DNA of 64,000 nucleotides from RYN-230 sp963844695 (GCA_963844695.1 CAWJPL010000036.1:90662-154661); one strand, 5' to 3'; shown: positions 35,218 through 43,616, counted from the first letter of the stretch. The notes: generated from the letters alone by a model not told the origin. Numbers and translations are program-made.

Positions 35218-35424
35218 TCAAAGGCGGCTAGCGTGTCTCGTGCATTTCCCTCGAAATGAGGTTAGGCATGGATGACCACGCAGATGACCAGCGGCCACGC
35301 GCAGCCGGTGGCACTCAGCCCGGTGAAGACCTTCCCGAGGATGGGGATCTAGCGCGAGCGCCGCCACCGCTGCGCCGATCGCGCGCATCCCGTCCTGAGC
35401 GTCTATGCCGGGCCGGGCCAACAA
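35218..35424 (-). pseudogene. RelE-type toxin fragment
   Basis: The stretch DAQDGMRAIGAAVAALALDP then REGLHRAECHRLRVAAGH matches the middle of the RelE-like toxins at 42.3 kb and 60.8 kb. About 100 bp are clearly similar at DNA level to 42,350-42,455. The N-terminus and the last strand (YEVEGDLITIVRIDRV in the intact copy) are missing and no antitoxin is alongside. It marks the left edge of the mobile-element remnants; upstream, 34,841-35,217 holds nothing recognisable. Confidence 0.7.
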
Positions 35425-35440
35425 CCCGCGCTGCGGAGAC

Positions 35441-35824
35441 TTACCTCGGGCAGTCGCAGCTGGTCAGTCCGAGGTGCTGCTCGTAGGCGGCCAGGCCCTC
35501 GGCGATCGTGTACGGGCCGCGTATCTGCTGCAGGCGAGGCGAGACCTGGGAGTAGTCCAGGTGAGGGTTGTCGCCACACTCGCAGCAGATGAGCTCAAAC
35601 GCGCCGCCTTCCACCCGGCCGTCCACCACCTGGACCGGCTGGCTGCGCAGTACCGCGGTGCAGCCGTGACCAGGTTGGCCAGCCTGCGGGGAGGCACGGA
35701 AACCTGGGCTACCGGGCCGCAGCCAAGGATCACGGGAGTCGTGCGGGCCGTCCGGTGTGGCGGCAGGACTCATACGTTGAGGCTGGGGTGTGCCGTTGGC
35801 GGTACGGGGCGCTGCGGGCGTCAT
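35441..35824 (-). CDS. Conserved small cysteine-containing actinobacterial protein
   Basis: 127 residues. The last ~60 (VVDGRVEGGAFELICCECGD, LDYSQVSPRLQQIRGPYTIA, GLAAYEQHLGL) resemble a small conserved protein seen in many actinobacteria, of unknown function. The N-terminal half is disordered and Pro-rich. A CCxC cluster could bind metal. Start uncertain because the N-terminal part has little conservation. Confidence 0.65.
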   Translation of the reverse strand: MTPAAPRTANGTPQPQRMSPAATPDGPHDSRDPWLRPGSPGFRASPQAGQPGHGCTAVLRSQPVQVVDGRVEGGAFELICCECGDNPHLDYSQVSPRLQQIRGPYTIAEGLAAYEQHLGLTSCDCPR

Positions 35825-36248
35825 AGGACCCCCCGGTCTGTCGTTCGGATACCGCCGGGGTCCGGAGCGGCGCCTTTGCCTAAGTTAGTTTCAAGAATCT
35901 GGCTGGACAGTGACAATCGTCAAGGAACTGCACAGTTAATTCAAGGTAAAGGTGCGGTCAAATCGTCGCGGCTGCGTCCCGGGTATAACCCCCCTCTGGC
36001 CGGGCTGAGCTGGTGTCCGCTGCTCGAGCCATGGCGACGTGTCGGCGCTACCCCGCCAGGACTAGCGCAGGCCAGCCAGCACGACCTCTCGTACCACGCG
36101 GACCTCAACCGGCGGACAGCCGGGAAACGAACGGCATTCATGCCTGCTTACAAAACGGCCAGGTCCCGGGTGGGCACGCAATCGGCCCCGTTTGACATCA
36201 TGGTCAGCGAGCATGACTAGGCCGGTTCAAGGCTGAAGAGACGGAGCG
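35825..36248. other. Intergenic region upstream of the GT87 gene
   Basis: A 424-bp divergent gap. Open frames cross it, but none resembles a protein family. It is slightly less GC-rich than its neighbours around 35,880-35,960, as promoter regions are. Nothing more can be supported. Confidence 0.5.
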
Positions 36249-37559
36249 GTGACTCGGATACGGCCAGCCGCCTGGCTCATGGCCGCAGTCGCACTGTTCC
36301 TGCTGGCCGTGGCCGGTTATGTGCTGCTCGTCCACGCGTCCCCGCAGTACTACTGGACGCAGATCGACACGGCCGTCTACCGGGATAGCGGCATCGCTGT
36401 GCGGAACCAGCCGGCGATGCTCTACGCGCTGGAGCTCGGGGCGGCGAAACTGCCGTTCACCTACACGCCGTTCGCCGCGCTCCTGTTCGCTGCGGGGAGC
36501 GGTGCGTCGTTCGCGACCTGGCAGTTCGGGCTGGCGGTGCTCACGATCGGGCTGCTGCCGGTGGTGGCGTACCTTTCCCTGGGACTCGCCGGGCGGCCCG
36601 CCGGCCTGGCCAGGGCGGCGGCGGCGTTTGCGATCGCCGCGGTGAGCCTCTGGCTCGAACCGGTGGCGATGACGCTGTTCTTCGGGCAGGTCAACCTGGT
36701 GCTGCTGGCCCTGGTGGTGGGCGATCTCGCGCTGCCGGACCGCATCAAGGGCAAGGGCATCGGAATCGGGCTGGCGGCGGGGATCAAGCTCACGCCGTTG
36801 ATCTTCATTCCGTACCTGCTGTTCACGCGGCGGGTAAAGGCCGCGGCGGTCAGCGCGCTGACCTTCGCGGTCACGATAGGACTCGGGTTCGTGCTGCTGC
36901 CGCACGCCTCCGCGGTCTTCTGGGGCGGGAAGATCACCCGGCCGGGCAGCAAACCCTTCCACCTGGACAACCAGTCCCTTAACGGCGTCATACTGCGCCT
37001 GACCCACGCCGGGCCCGACGCGCACGCGTACTGGCTGGTCGCGGCGGTCGTCGTCGGCCTCGCCGGGCTTTCCACCTCGATACTGGCAAGCCGCTGTGGC
37101 CACGAGCTACTCGGCCTGGTTGCGTGCGCCGCGACCGGCTTGCTGGTGTCTCCGGTCACCTGGTCGCACCACTACGTTTACGTCGTACCAGCACTTGTCC
37201 TCGCCGCGTACGGGCCACGGCGCCTCGGCTACCGGATCCTGGGCGCCGCGCTGGTGGTGGGCTTGTTTGGCTGGTGGCCCTTGCCTATTGGCAACCAGGG
37301 CGGCTACGACCCTAAGGCCCGGCTGCTGCCGCGCGGGTTGCTGCTTCTCGCGCCGAACCGCGGCAACCGGGGAGCAGTCGAGTTCACCTGGCGTGGGCTG
37401 GAATTGATCGTCGGCAACTACTACGTGCTCACCCTGCTCGTATTTATCGCGGCCACCGCATGCGCCCTGGTGCTTACCCGTCGCCTCAGGCCCGAGCGCG
37501 CAGCCGGCCCCGAGCCCGATGCCGCGCGGGCGGCACGCCCGCCTGGCATCGCCCGGTAG
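36249..37559 (+). CDS. GT87-family polyprenol-phosphate-mannose-dependent glycosyltransferase
   Basis: About 436 residues and ~10 membrane helices. The first extracytoplasmic loop has an acidic pair (QIDTAVYRDSG) as in GT-C enzymes; later LPFTYTPFAALLF, VNLVLLALVVGDL, GLAAGIKLTPLIFIPYLL and SPVTWSHHYVYVVPAL match the DUF2029/GT87 family. Relatives such as PimE add mannose to phosphatidylinositol mannosides or arabinomannan from polyprenol-phosphate mannose outside the membrane; the acceptor is not known here. GTG at 36,249 after GACGGAG. It lies immediately left of the first tRNA-Arg fragment. Confidence 0.88.
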   Translation: MTRIRPAAWLMAAVALFLLAVAGYVLLVHASPQYYWTQIDTAVYRDSGIAVRNQPAMLYALELGAAKLPFTYTPFAALLFAAGSGASFATWQFGLAVLTIGLLPVVAYLSLGLAGRPAGLARAAAAFAIAAVSLWLEPVAMTLFFGQVNLVLLALVVGDLALPDRIKGKGIGIGLAAGIKLTPLIFIPYLLFTRRVKAAAVSALTFAVTIGLGFVLLPHASAVFWGGKITRPGSKPFHLDNQSLNGVILRLTHAGPDAHAYWLVAAVVVGLAGLSTSILASRCGHELLGLVACAATGLLVSPVTWSHHYVYVVPALVLAAYGPRRLGYRILGAALVVGLFGWWPLPIGNQGGYDPKARLLPRGLLLLAPNRGNRGAVEFTWRGLELIVGNYYVLTLLVFIAATACALVLTRRLRPERAAGPEPDAARAARPPGIAR

Positions 37560-37599
37560 GCGATCAGCGGGAAACCGGCTGAGCTGCTAGTTGACATGG

Positions 37600-37644
37600 G
37601 CGCCCCGAGCGCGACTCGGACGCGCGACCTACTGCTTAGGAGGC
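37600..37644. repeat. tRNA-Arg(CCT) 3'-half copy A (att-like)
   Basis: 45 bp matching the 3' half of the intact tRNA-Arg at 45,212 from acceptor stem to anticodon loop, with one mismatch (CGGA for CGAA). Integration by a tyrosine recombinase into a tRNA leaves such copies as attachment sites. Confidence 0.9.
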
Positions 37645-37745
37645 ATAGTGGGCGCGGAGCTGTGCAGACCAGCAAAGACGCACGTGGCCGGCGAGCGAAA
37701 CAGCTAAAGGCAGTTGCTCGGAGGGATCTTCGCTGGAAGCCTGCC

Positions 37746-38143
37746 TCACGGCCGGGGACCGACCGATTTTTCGAGGATGGCAGCGATCTCATCGACCGAA
37801 TCCAGCTCCCCGGCGGCTACCTGCATGATCAACTCATAGGCGGCGTCGTTGGTAAGAGTAAGCCGGCGACCGTTGACCCCGTAGAACGCGACCAAAGCGC
37901 CCAGTGCCAGCCGCTTGTTCCCGTCCACAAGCGCGTGGTTCCTGGCCAGCGAATGCGCCAGCGCCGCCGCCTTGGCATGCGGATCCGGGTATGCGTCCTT
38001 CGCGAAGGCCGTGGCCTGCGGCCTGGCCGCCGCGGCCTCCAGCAAGCCAGCATCGCGGATGATGACCTGACCGCCTGTGGCACGCTCGCCCGGATCGCCT
38101 GCCGGGCCACGTTCTGCATGGACGGCTGCTCCCGCTCCGCGCG
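37746..38143 (-). pseudogene. Doc toxin remnant joined to antitoxin remnant by internal deletion
   Basis: Residues from GLLEAAAARPQATAFAKDAY through the Fic motif HALVDGNKRLALGALVAFYG to LEKSVGPRP are intact, but the first ~25 residues of Doc and the last ~40 of the antitoxin are gone. The DNA passes directly from GTGGCACGCTCG to CCCGGATCGCCTGCCGGG, that is from Doc codons to antitoxin codons (RAEREQPSMQNVARQAIR). Neither product is expected to work. Confidence 0.82.
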
Positions 38144-38433
38144 TGGTCGTGGCGCCTCAACCCCGGCTCCATGCGGTCTCCACCCGGTCTCCACACGATC
38201 TCACCCATAGTCCCTTTATAGCTGGGTTAGCCTTTGCTCTCGCAAAGGTCGGGGGGCTTATCACGAGTAGTCACTCGCTTTCCGGATTTGGGTCATGCTC
38301 TGCCGTGGACCGGGGCCCGCGGCCTTGGTTTGCTAGTGCACGCTTAGTGCGATAGCCGCTTCAAGCGGACCGCATCTGACGACATGTGCCCGCATCACGG
38401 ATTGGCTCAACTCGTGTCCGGGGCGGAGTTCCC

Positions 38434-39117
38434 ATGGCGCGCGACACAGGAAACGAGCGGCCAGACGTAGTCGAGTCAGGCTGGTCTGGGCGGCGGTTGG
38501 CTGACAACTCAAGATTCCTTATTACGTCAGCGTTCGTGGCCCTGGGCATCGGCCTGCTGGTTACCACACTCGGCGCCGTACATTACCACGCGCAGGCGAG
38601 CGGGCTCCGGCACCCGCCGAGCCTCGCACATTCACCGGCGGCTGCAGCTGCCGCAGCCTTGCCGCGGGTTTCCAGCACCACCGTAGCGCTTCGGGCAGAT
38701 GGGCCCATCCGCGGCAAAGTCGCGACGGTTATGGTTGATCACATGCCGGGCGGGAACGCTGAACTGCTGATCATGGCCTACATTTCCCGAGGGAGGGCGC
38801 ATACTAGATACGCACTCATGGGAAAGGACTGCCTGAGTAACAGTGCCGATCATTTGTGGGCGAGCGGAGTCACGGACAACCAAGGCATCGCCGTTCTGAC
38901 CGGGCTCCCCTGGACTAGTAACTCGAGAGATTACTACTGGGCCTGGACCCAGCCCTCGGCGGGAACAGCGCCGCCGCCAGGACTTCACGAGCCATCCGCG
39001 ACGGGTTATGCGAGTGCGTCCAGGGCTGACCGGGTGCTATGCGCGCCAAACCAACTGCACGGCCGTTTCAAGATCATTAGCCAGCACGAGGACACCACCC
39101 TGGCCGAAGGGCGCTGA
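38434..39117 (+). CDS. Membrane-anchored or secreted protein of unknown function
   Basis: 227 residues not matched to a family. One strong hydrophobic helix at residues ~30-50 (FLITSAFVALGIGLLVTTLG), an Ala-rich stalk, then a ~140-residue extracytoplasmic part with three cysteines and GKVATVMVDHMPGGNAELLI, DYYWAWTQPSAG. Type II anchoring is likely. Start ATG 38,434 follows GGCGGAG. Cargo of the segment between tRNA copies A and B; its stop overlaps an integrase stump. Confidence 0.6.
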   Translation: MARDTGNERPDVVESGWSGRRLADNSRFLITSAFVALGIGLLVTTLGAVHYHAQASGLRHPPSLAHSPAAAAAAALPRVSSTTVALRADGPIRGKVATVMVDHMPGGNAELLIMAYISRGRAHTRYALMGKDCLSNSADHLWASGVTDNQGIAVLTGLPWTSNSRDYYWAWTQPSAGTAPPPGLHEPSATGYASASRADRVLCAPNQLHGRFKIISQHEDTTLAEGR

Positions 39118-39253
39118 GGCGACCCTCCGGGAGCTGATGGACCGCGTGGGCCACGACAGCCAGCGGGCCGCGACGGTCTACCTCCACGGCAGCGCCGAAC
39201 GCCAGTACCAGATCGCAGACACCCTCAGCAAGCTCGCCAGGGACGAGCTGTAA
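39116..39253 (+). pseudogene. Tyrosine integrase C-terminal stump 1
   Basis: 46 codons reading EATLRELMDRVGHDSQRAAT-VYLHGS to the stop: the last part of a phage-type integrase, including the GH motif and the catalytic Tyr in VYLHG. All upstream domains are absent. It ends 132 bp before tRNA copy B, the position an integrase gene occupies next to its att site. Confidence 0.85.
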
Positions 39254-39385
39254 CGAGGCAGCAGACGCCGGGACGGTCAGGCCGCCGGAAGCGAGCGGGC
39301 CCGCAACGGGCACGAAACCGGAAACGGCCTCATGAAGATCATCCGCGAGAGCCTGGAAGAAGCCCCTGACCTGGCGATACTGGGG

Positions 39386-39429
39386 GGCGCCCCGAGCGCG
39401 AATCGAACGCCCGACCTGCTGCTCAGGAG
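39386..39429. repeat. tRNA-Arg 3'-half copy B (degenerate)
   Basis: GGCGCCCCGAGCGCGAATCG then AACGCCCGACCTGCTGCTCA resembles the other copies with about six differences, so it is the oldest or derives from a related tRNA. Confidence 0.75.
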
Positions 39430-39563
39430 ATCGTTCCGGGCATGCCTGTGGCTGTCCTGCCCAGGCCGCGGGCCGATGGCTGCTCAGTGGCCGTAAGTGA
39501 CCGCTGTATCACGTCCGTTCTGGCACGTATGTGGCACGTAACCGGCCGATCAGATCCCTGCCG

Positions 39564-39776
39564 TCAAGCCGTGTATCGCTCGACTACCCACACCCCGGAT
39601 GCTGGCAACGTCTGCTGCAGGCGGGTTAGATGATGTTCGCAGACTGCCAGGACGTAGGGCTCCCGAGAGATTCCCACTTTCATCGTGGCCGCTGGATGCT
39701 GCCCGGTGTGGTCGTAAACCTCATCCCGTACACATGCAGAGCAGGCAGGACGCTTCGGCCTTCCCAGTCTGGCCAC
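39564..39776 (-). CDS. Possible small zinc-ribbon-like protein
   Basis: 70 residues with a CSAC pair and VLAVCEHHLTRLQ, which could form a metal site. No family recognised, no convincing ribosome-binding site. The reading frame is chosen mainly for its cysteine/histidine pattern, so this is tentative cargo between tRNA copies B and C. Confidence 0.35.
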   Translation of the reverse strand: MARLGRPKRPACSACVRDEVYDHTGQHPAATMKVGISREPYVLAVCEHHLTRLQQTLPASGVWVVERYTA

Positions 39777-39908
39777 GGCTCAAGGGTAGGCCTCCTACTC
39801 CCAAAGCCAACCCGGAGACTGGCTGACTACGGAGTTGGTTCGCCTGACCTCGGAATGTCTGGCCGTCTGCGTCCGCTGCTGTCCGCCGTCAGCGATGCCG
39901 GTGGCTAC

Positions 39909-40037
39909 TCACTTCGTATCCCGGGCCCGCCTCGCCCAGCCACGTTCCCAGTCACGGCGCTGCCGGTAGATCATGACACCACTAAGGAGCAACGCGATGC
40001 CCCCGAACACGATGCCGCCGTAAGCCAGGACACTCAT
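39909..40037 (-). CDS. Possible 42-residue single-pass membrane peptide
   Basis: ATG at 40,037: MSVLAYGGIVFGGIALLLSG forms one clean helix followed by a strongly basic tail (YRQRRDWERGWARRARDTK). Such peptides are common in actinobacterial integrative elements. No ribosome-binding site is obvious. Confidence 0.4.
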   Translation of the reverse strand: MSVLAYGGIVFGGIALLLSGVMIYRQRRDWERGWARRARDTK

Positions 40038-40294
40038 GCGAGGAACGTACCCGTCTCGCCCCCTCGAAACGGGTCTGGCTGCGTCAAACCCCTGATCCGT
40101 AGCGAGCTACGGCCGCATCAGCGACCGGATCGTTCCCTCTTGACCCGCTGAAACGATGCTCGATGATGCGCGGCAAGTGGCGGCTTTGAGCGTCGTTGTG
40201 CGGCCGAAATCCGGCCAGCGTGTTCCACTTGCCACGTCAGGTCGGTTGGTGGCTGGCTGTCCAGCCGAAGTTGACAGCACTTACCAGCCTGGCC

Positions 40295-40579
40295 TCATGA
40301 TTTCGGAGGCGGCAGGCGTCGGGTCGAGGTCCACTCCGCGACAGTGGCGGTGTCTCGGCGCCGACCTAGCCGGTAACTCCCGGCGGCACCGCCCGCGAGC
40401 GTGATGATGCCACCAAAGACCACCCCGGCCAGTACCTCGCCGCGAGCGGACCAAATGATGAACCAGATCGCGCCGGCGGCAACTGCGGTCAGCCACACTT
40501 GCCAGTAGTTCTTTGGCTGCCACCGGAAAAGCCGCCTGACGTTGGCTAGCCAACGTCCACGATGGCCCATATCGGACAT
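40295..40579 (-). CDS. Small two-helix membrane protein, element cargo
   Basis: 94 residues from the ATG at 40,579. Two adjacent helices, YWQVWLTAVAAGAIWFIIW and GEVLAGVVFGGIITLAGG, flanked by basic residues. Family not recognised. It starts 47 bp from the second integrase stump, apparently where the integrase N-terminal part has been replaced. Confidence 0.5.
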   Translation of the reverse strand: MSDMGHRGRWLANVRRLFRWQPKNYWQVWLTAVAAGAIWFIIWSARGEVLAGVVFGGIITLAGGAAGSYRLGRRRDTATVAEWTSTRRLPPPKS

Positions 40580-40626
40580 GGGCACACTGTAACGGCGGCC
40601 AAAGCCTGCCAGGGGCATCCGGCAGC

Positions 40627-41107
40627 ATGATCGTTACCGATCTGGCCGACCACCTGGACCAGCACGCCCAGGACGGCGATGACGGGCTGATCTTCACCAG
40701 CCCGGAGGGTGTGCCCATGCGGCATGGCAACTTCACCCGCCGTATCTGGCTGCCCGCTGTCGGGAAGGCGGGCCTGACCGGCGTGCACTTCCACGACCTT
40801 CGCCACGCCGGGAATCACTACACCGCCAGCGCGGGTGGCAACATGCGCGAGCTGATGGAACGCATGGGCCACTCCACGAGCCGCGCCGCGATGATTTACC
40901 TGCACTCCACCGACCCACGGCAGCGCGCTCTGGCCGATGCTGTCGATAAGGCCGCCCGCGACGAGCTGCGCCAGGCTCGCAAGTGGCCGCCCAAGACCGC
41001 GAAACCAGCTCAGGGTGACGGGCTATCTGGCACGCGACCGCGAGCAAGACGCATGAAGATCACCAGCTTACGCCCCGGAACCGGGCCTGACCTGCGCTGG
41101 AAGGTGA
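40627..41107 (+). pseudogene. Tyrosine integrase C-terminal fragment 2
   Basis: About 145 residues: DDGLIFTSPEGVPMRHGNFT, then HFHDLRHAGNHYTASAG (catalytic Arg and His), ELMERMGHSTSRAAMIYLHS (His and the nucleophilic Tyr). This is most of the catalytic domain, while the N-terminal arm-binding and core-binding domains are missing. The ORF has no stop before tRNA copy C and reads on into it as far as 41,436, so its natural end has been altered by the junction. Confidence 0.88.
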
Positions 41108-41152
41108 GGCCCCGAGCGCGACTCGAACGCGCGACCTACTGCTTAGGAGGCA
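41108..41152. repeat. tRNA-Arg(CCT) 3'-half copy C (att-like)
   Basis: Matches the intact tRNA from GGCCCCGAGCG to GCTTAGGAGGCA without mismatch apart from the first bases. Directly follows integrase fragment 2. Confidence 0.92.
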
Positions 41153-41388
41153 CAACCGCCCCAGCGCTGTGCAGACCAGCAATGACGCACGTCACCAGCG
41201 AGCGAAACAGCCACAGGCAGTTGCTGTCCGAACGATCTTGCTCCGGCCAGGAACGAGAGGATGGAGACCGTCCAGCGCTGGTGGTTCGAGGCCGACGCCT
41301 GGCGAGGCCACGGCGGGCCCAACCAAGCTATTGCGCATGCTGCATTTCGGCCGGCATCACGAAGGACTCTGCCGGGCTTCGGCAGCCA

Positions 41389-42207
41389 TCAAGCACGACC
41401 AGAAAGAGCTGCGATCGCCTTCGGGTCATCAAGTGATCCAACTTCGGCGCGAAACCTCCTCAGCAGTTCCTCGTGATCGGCGGCGGCACCCTCCACAAGA
41501 CCGAAGTGCGGGTCGTGATGTTCGAGTGTCCACTCATAGTCGGGGTGCGTGGTATCGCCCGATTCCCAGACTCCCATGAGGCTGCTTCGGCCTCGGTGGA
41601 TCACATAGCGGTCTCTCACGAAGGAGAATCCGGCGAGCGTCTCGCCAGCGGCGTTGGCTGACTCGAGCAGATCGAACGCCGGATCACCCCCATTGACGAA
41701 GGGCTCGATTCCGTCGCGCCAGATACGGACGGGATCGATCAGAAGGGAGTACGCGAGGAAACGGTCCGTCTCGTGCCACTGGTCCCGCCACGATTCGCCC
41801 ACGATCGCAGCCGTCGATTCGCCGGCTCTCTCAAGCGCCTTCTCGAGAGCATCGGGTCGGCTGATCACGACATCGGAATCGAGGACCCAAACCCACTGCG
41901 GGAGGTCTGACTCGCGCGAGGCAAGGAAGGACATGGCCTGGGTGAGCGCAGGGCCGTGCATGCGGTTGGTCGCATTCGCGACGAGGCGGCACCCACCGGC
42001 AGTTGCGATCCTCGCCAAGAGCTCCGCCGATCCGTCTTTCGATCCGTTGTCAACGACGATTACCCCGAGCGACTCCCACATCAGAATCCGTCGCAGTGAC
42101 CACAACAAGAGCGCGGTGAGCTCACGCGTGTTGAACGAGACCGTGATGACCGCGACCTGGCCGGGTGTGACCGGGCGGTCCGGCCAGCGAACGATGTCGT
42201 CATGCAT
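41389..42207 (-). CDS. Family 2 glycosyltransferase
   Basis: 272 residues, GT-A fold: ITVSFNTRELTALLLWSLRR and VIVVDNGSKDGSAELLARIA bind the nucleotide, and WVLDSDVVISRP carries the metal-binding DxD. Later FVNGGDPAFDLLESA is the acceptor-side region. The sugar and acceptor are unknown. A single cargo gene between tRNA copies C and D; a clear ATG at 42,207. Rhamnosyl- or glucosyltransferase activity would be guesses. Confidence 0.88.
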   Translation of the reverse strand: MHDDIVRWPDRPVTPGQVAVITVSFNTRELTALLLWSLRRILMWESLGVIVVDNGSKDGSAELLARIATAGGCRLVANATNRMHGPALTQAMSFLASRESDLPQWVWVLDSDVVISRPDALEKALERAGESTAAIVGESWRDQWHETDRFLAYSLLIDPVRIWRDGIEPFVNGGDPAFDLLESANAAGETLAGFSFVRDRYVIHRGRSSLMGVWESGDTTHPDYEWTLEHHDPHFGLVEGAAADHEELLRRFRAEVGSLDDPKAIAALSGRA

Positions 42208-42275
42208 ATGAGGGTCCCATCATTGATCGCTTCCAGGCCAGAAGCGCCTGGCCCATTTCCGCCAATTCCGCCGGG

Positions 42276-42505
42276 TCATACGGCCCGATCGACGCGCTCC
42301 ACAGTGATCACGTCATCATCAACCACATAAATGAGCCCGAACCGGCCCACGCGCAGCCGGTGATACTCGCCCCGGTGAAAACCCTCAGGTGGGTAGGGAT
42401 CTAGGCGAGCGCCGCCACCGCTGCGCCGATCGCGCGCATCCCGTCCTGATCCCCCATGAAGCGCCGCGCCGAAACCCGCGCCGCGGGAGACTACTCGATC
42501 CTCAC
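42276..42505 (-). pseudogene. RelE-type toxin with a stop codon and a frameshift
   Basis: The GTG at 42,505 overlaps the antitoxin stop (GTGA). The reading then meets TAG at 42,493-42,491, exactly where the intact homologue at 60,814 has Trp (RIIWSE), and a one-base loss near 42,400 shifts the frame before DPYPPEGFHRGEYHRLRV. The end, YVVDDDVITVERVDRAV, is preserved. The toxin is inactive. Confidence 0.85.
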
Positions 42506-42750
42506 TGCCCGCGGAGCAGCTCGGCCATCGCCTCCTCGTGCGAGACCGCCCCGGGCCGCCCGGCCGCCACCCACTCCCGGTGCTCCGCCAGCGTGGTTTC
42601 GACCTCGGCTTCCTCCAGAAGCTCCGGCGACGCACGACGCTGAACCGCCTGGAGCTGCCGCAACTCCCCAAGCGGGACGATCGCGACCGCTTCGCCGCCC
42701 AGGTGGATCACCTCGTAGGAGCCTGGATCGCTCGCTGGGTATGCGGTCAT
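42502..42750 (-). CDS. Type II antitoxin paired with the broken RelE toxin
   Basis: 82 residues: SYEVIHLGGEAVAIVPLGEL (N-terminal DNA-binding part, YefM/Phd-like) and EVETTLAEHREWVAAGRPGA then HEEAMAELLRG, the toxin-neutralising tail. It closely parallels the antitoxin at 60,569. The toxin beside it is dead, so this may be an orphan or immunity gene. Confidence 0.8.
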   Translation of the reverse strand: MTAYPASDPGSYEVIHLGGEAVAIVPLGELRQLQAVQRRASPELLEEAEVETTLAEHREWVAAGRPGAVSHEEAMAELLRGQ

Positions 42751-42860
42751 GGCAACACCGTACCGAGATCCTGTGACATTCACAGCCGCGAATCACGCCC
42801 TGCACGGTTAGTCACTCAATCAGCGCTGTACATGCGATCCAGAAGGACGTTTTCGCTAGT

Positions 42861-42907
42861 GGCGCCCCGAGCGCGACTCGAACGCGCGACCTACTGCTTA
42901 GGAGGCA
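42861..42907. repeat. tRNA-Arg(CCT) 3'-half copy D (att-like)
   Basis: 47 bp identical to the intact gene from GGCGCCCCGAG to GAGGCA. Start of the right copy of the long direct repeat. Confidence 0.93.
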
Positions 42908-43009
42908 TAGTGGGCGCAGCGCTGTGCAGACCAGCAAAGACGCACGTGGCCGGCGAGCGAAACAGCTAAAGGCAGTTGCTCTCGGAGGGATCTTCGCTGG
43001 AAGCCTGCC

Positions 43010-43390
43010 TCACGGCCGGGGACCGACCGATTTTTCGAGGATGGCAGCGATCTCATCGACCGAATCCAGCTCCCCGGCGGCTACCTGCATGATCAACTCA
43101 TAGGCGGCGTCGTTGGTGAGAGTAAGCCGGCGGCCGTTGACCCCGTAGAACGCGACCAGAGCACCCAGTGCCAGCCGCTTGTTCCCGTCCACAAGCGCGT
43201 GGTTCCTGGCCAGCGAATGCGCCAGCGCTGCCGCCTTGGAGTGCGGATCCGGGTATGCGTCCTTCCCGAAGGCCGTGGCCTGCGGCCTGGCCGCCGCGGC
43301 CTCCAGCAAGCCAGCATCGCGGATGGTGACCTGACCGCCCGTGGCACGCTCAGCGATGTAGACGAGCTCGGCGAGCGTCAGGTAGATCAC
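43010..43390 (-). CDS. doc: Doc-type toxin (Fic fold)
   Basis: 126 residues. The Fic-like active motif HALVDGNKRLALGALVAF carries the His, Asp, Asn, Lys and Arg of Doc. Doc toxins phosphorylate EF-Tu and stop translation. The start overlaps the antitoxin stop by four bases. The similar gene at 37,746 is truncated, so this is the only intact copy. Confidence 0.92.
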   Translation of the reverse strand: MIYLTLAELVYIAERATGGQVTIRDAGLLEAAAARPQATAFGKDAYPDPHSKAAALAHSLARNHALVDGNKRLALGALVAFYGVNGRRLTLTNDAAYELIMQVAAGELDSVDEIAAILEKSVGPRP

Positions 43391-43590
43391 TGACCGAGCC
43401 GCTCCAGCGCCTCGGCGTACCGGGGCAGCTCCTCGTCGAGCACCCGGTCCAGCAGTTCGGCGCGGCTGTGCTCCTCGATGTACTCCCGGATCGCCTGCCG
43501 GGCCACGTCCTGCATGGATCGCTGCTCCCGCTCCGCGCGCCGCCTCAGCGCCTCAGCCTCGGCCTCATCAAGCCGCAACGTCATAGCCAT
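43387..43590 (-). CDS. Ribbon-helix-helix antitoxin for the Doc toxin
   Basis: 67 residues: MAMTLRLDEAEAEALRRRAE forms the N-terminal strand and helix of a CopG/Arc fold, followed by SMQDVARQAIREYIEEHSRA. This RHH type replaces the Phd fold usual in E. coli phage P1. It is translationally coupled to doc. A short inverted repeat, GGTATCATCTGTGATACC, at 43,599-43,616 just upstream is a likely autoregulatory operator. Confidence 0.87.
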   Translation of the reverse strand: MAMTLRLDEAEAEALRRRAEREQRSMQDVARQAIREYIEEHSRAELLDRVLDEELPRYAEALERLGQ

Positions 43591-43598
43591 AACACCAT

Positions 43599-43616
43599 GG
43601 TATCATCTGTGATACC
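43599..43616. promoter_or_regulatory. Likely operator of the antitoxin-doc operon
   Basis: GGTATCA-TCTG-TGATACC is a perfect 7-bp inverted repeat 8 bp upstream of the antitoxin ATG, where RHH antitoxins usually bind for autorepression. Confidence 0.75.

Larger units (their letters stand above)
37600..38143. repeat. Long direct repeat, left copy (partner 42,861-43,539)
   Basis: From the tRNA fragment through the Doc gene and part of its antitoxin gene, this segment is nearly identical to 42,861-43,539. It lacks ~135 bp that remove the Doc start and the antitoxin end in this copy. Confidence 0.88.
42861..43539. repeat. Long direct repeat, right (complete) copy
   Basis: Partner of 37,600-38,143. 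Contains the tRNA fragment, a 63-bp spacer, the full doc gene and most of its antitoxin gene. Confidence 0.88.

Noticed and set aside
42841..42969. Open frame reading PRARLERATYCLGG at the tRNA-Arg copies
   Set aside because: This peptide is the translation of the tRNA 3' end; it also appears at 41.1 kb. It is a known type of mis-annotated hypothetical protein.
42861..42981. Self-splicing intron in tRNA-Arg
   Set aside because: The tRNA sequence resumes for only ~10 bases after the 63-bp block and never completes the D arm and acceptor; no intron structure of adequate size.
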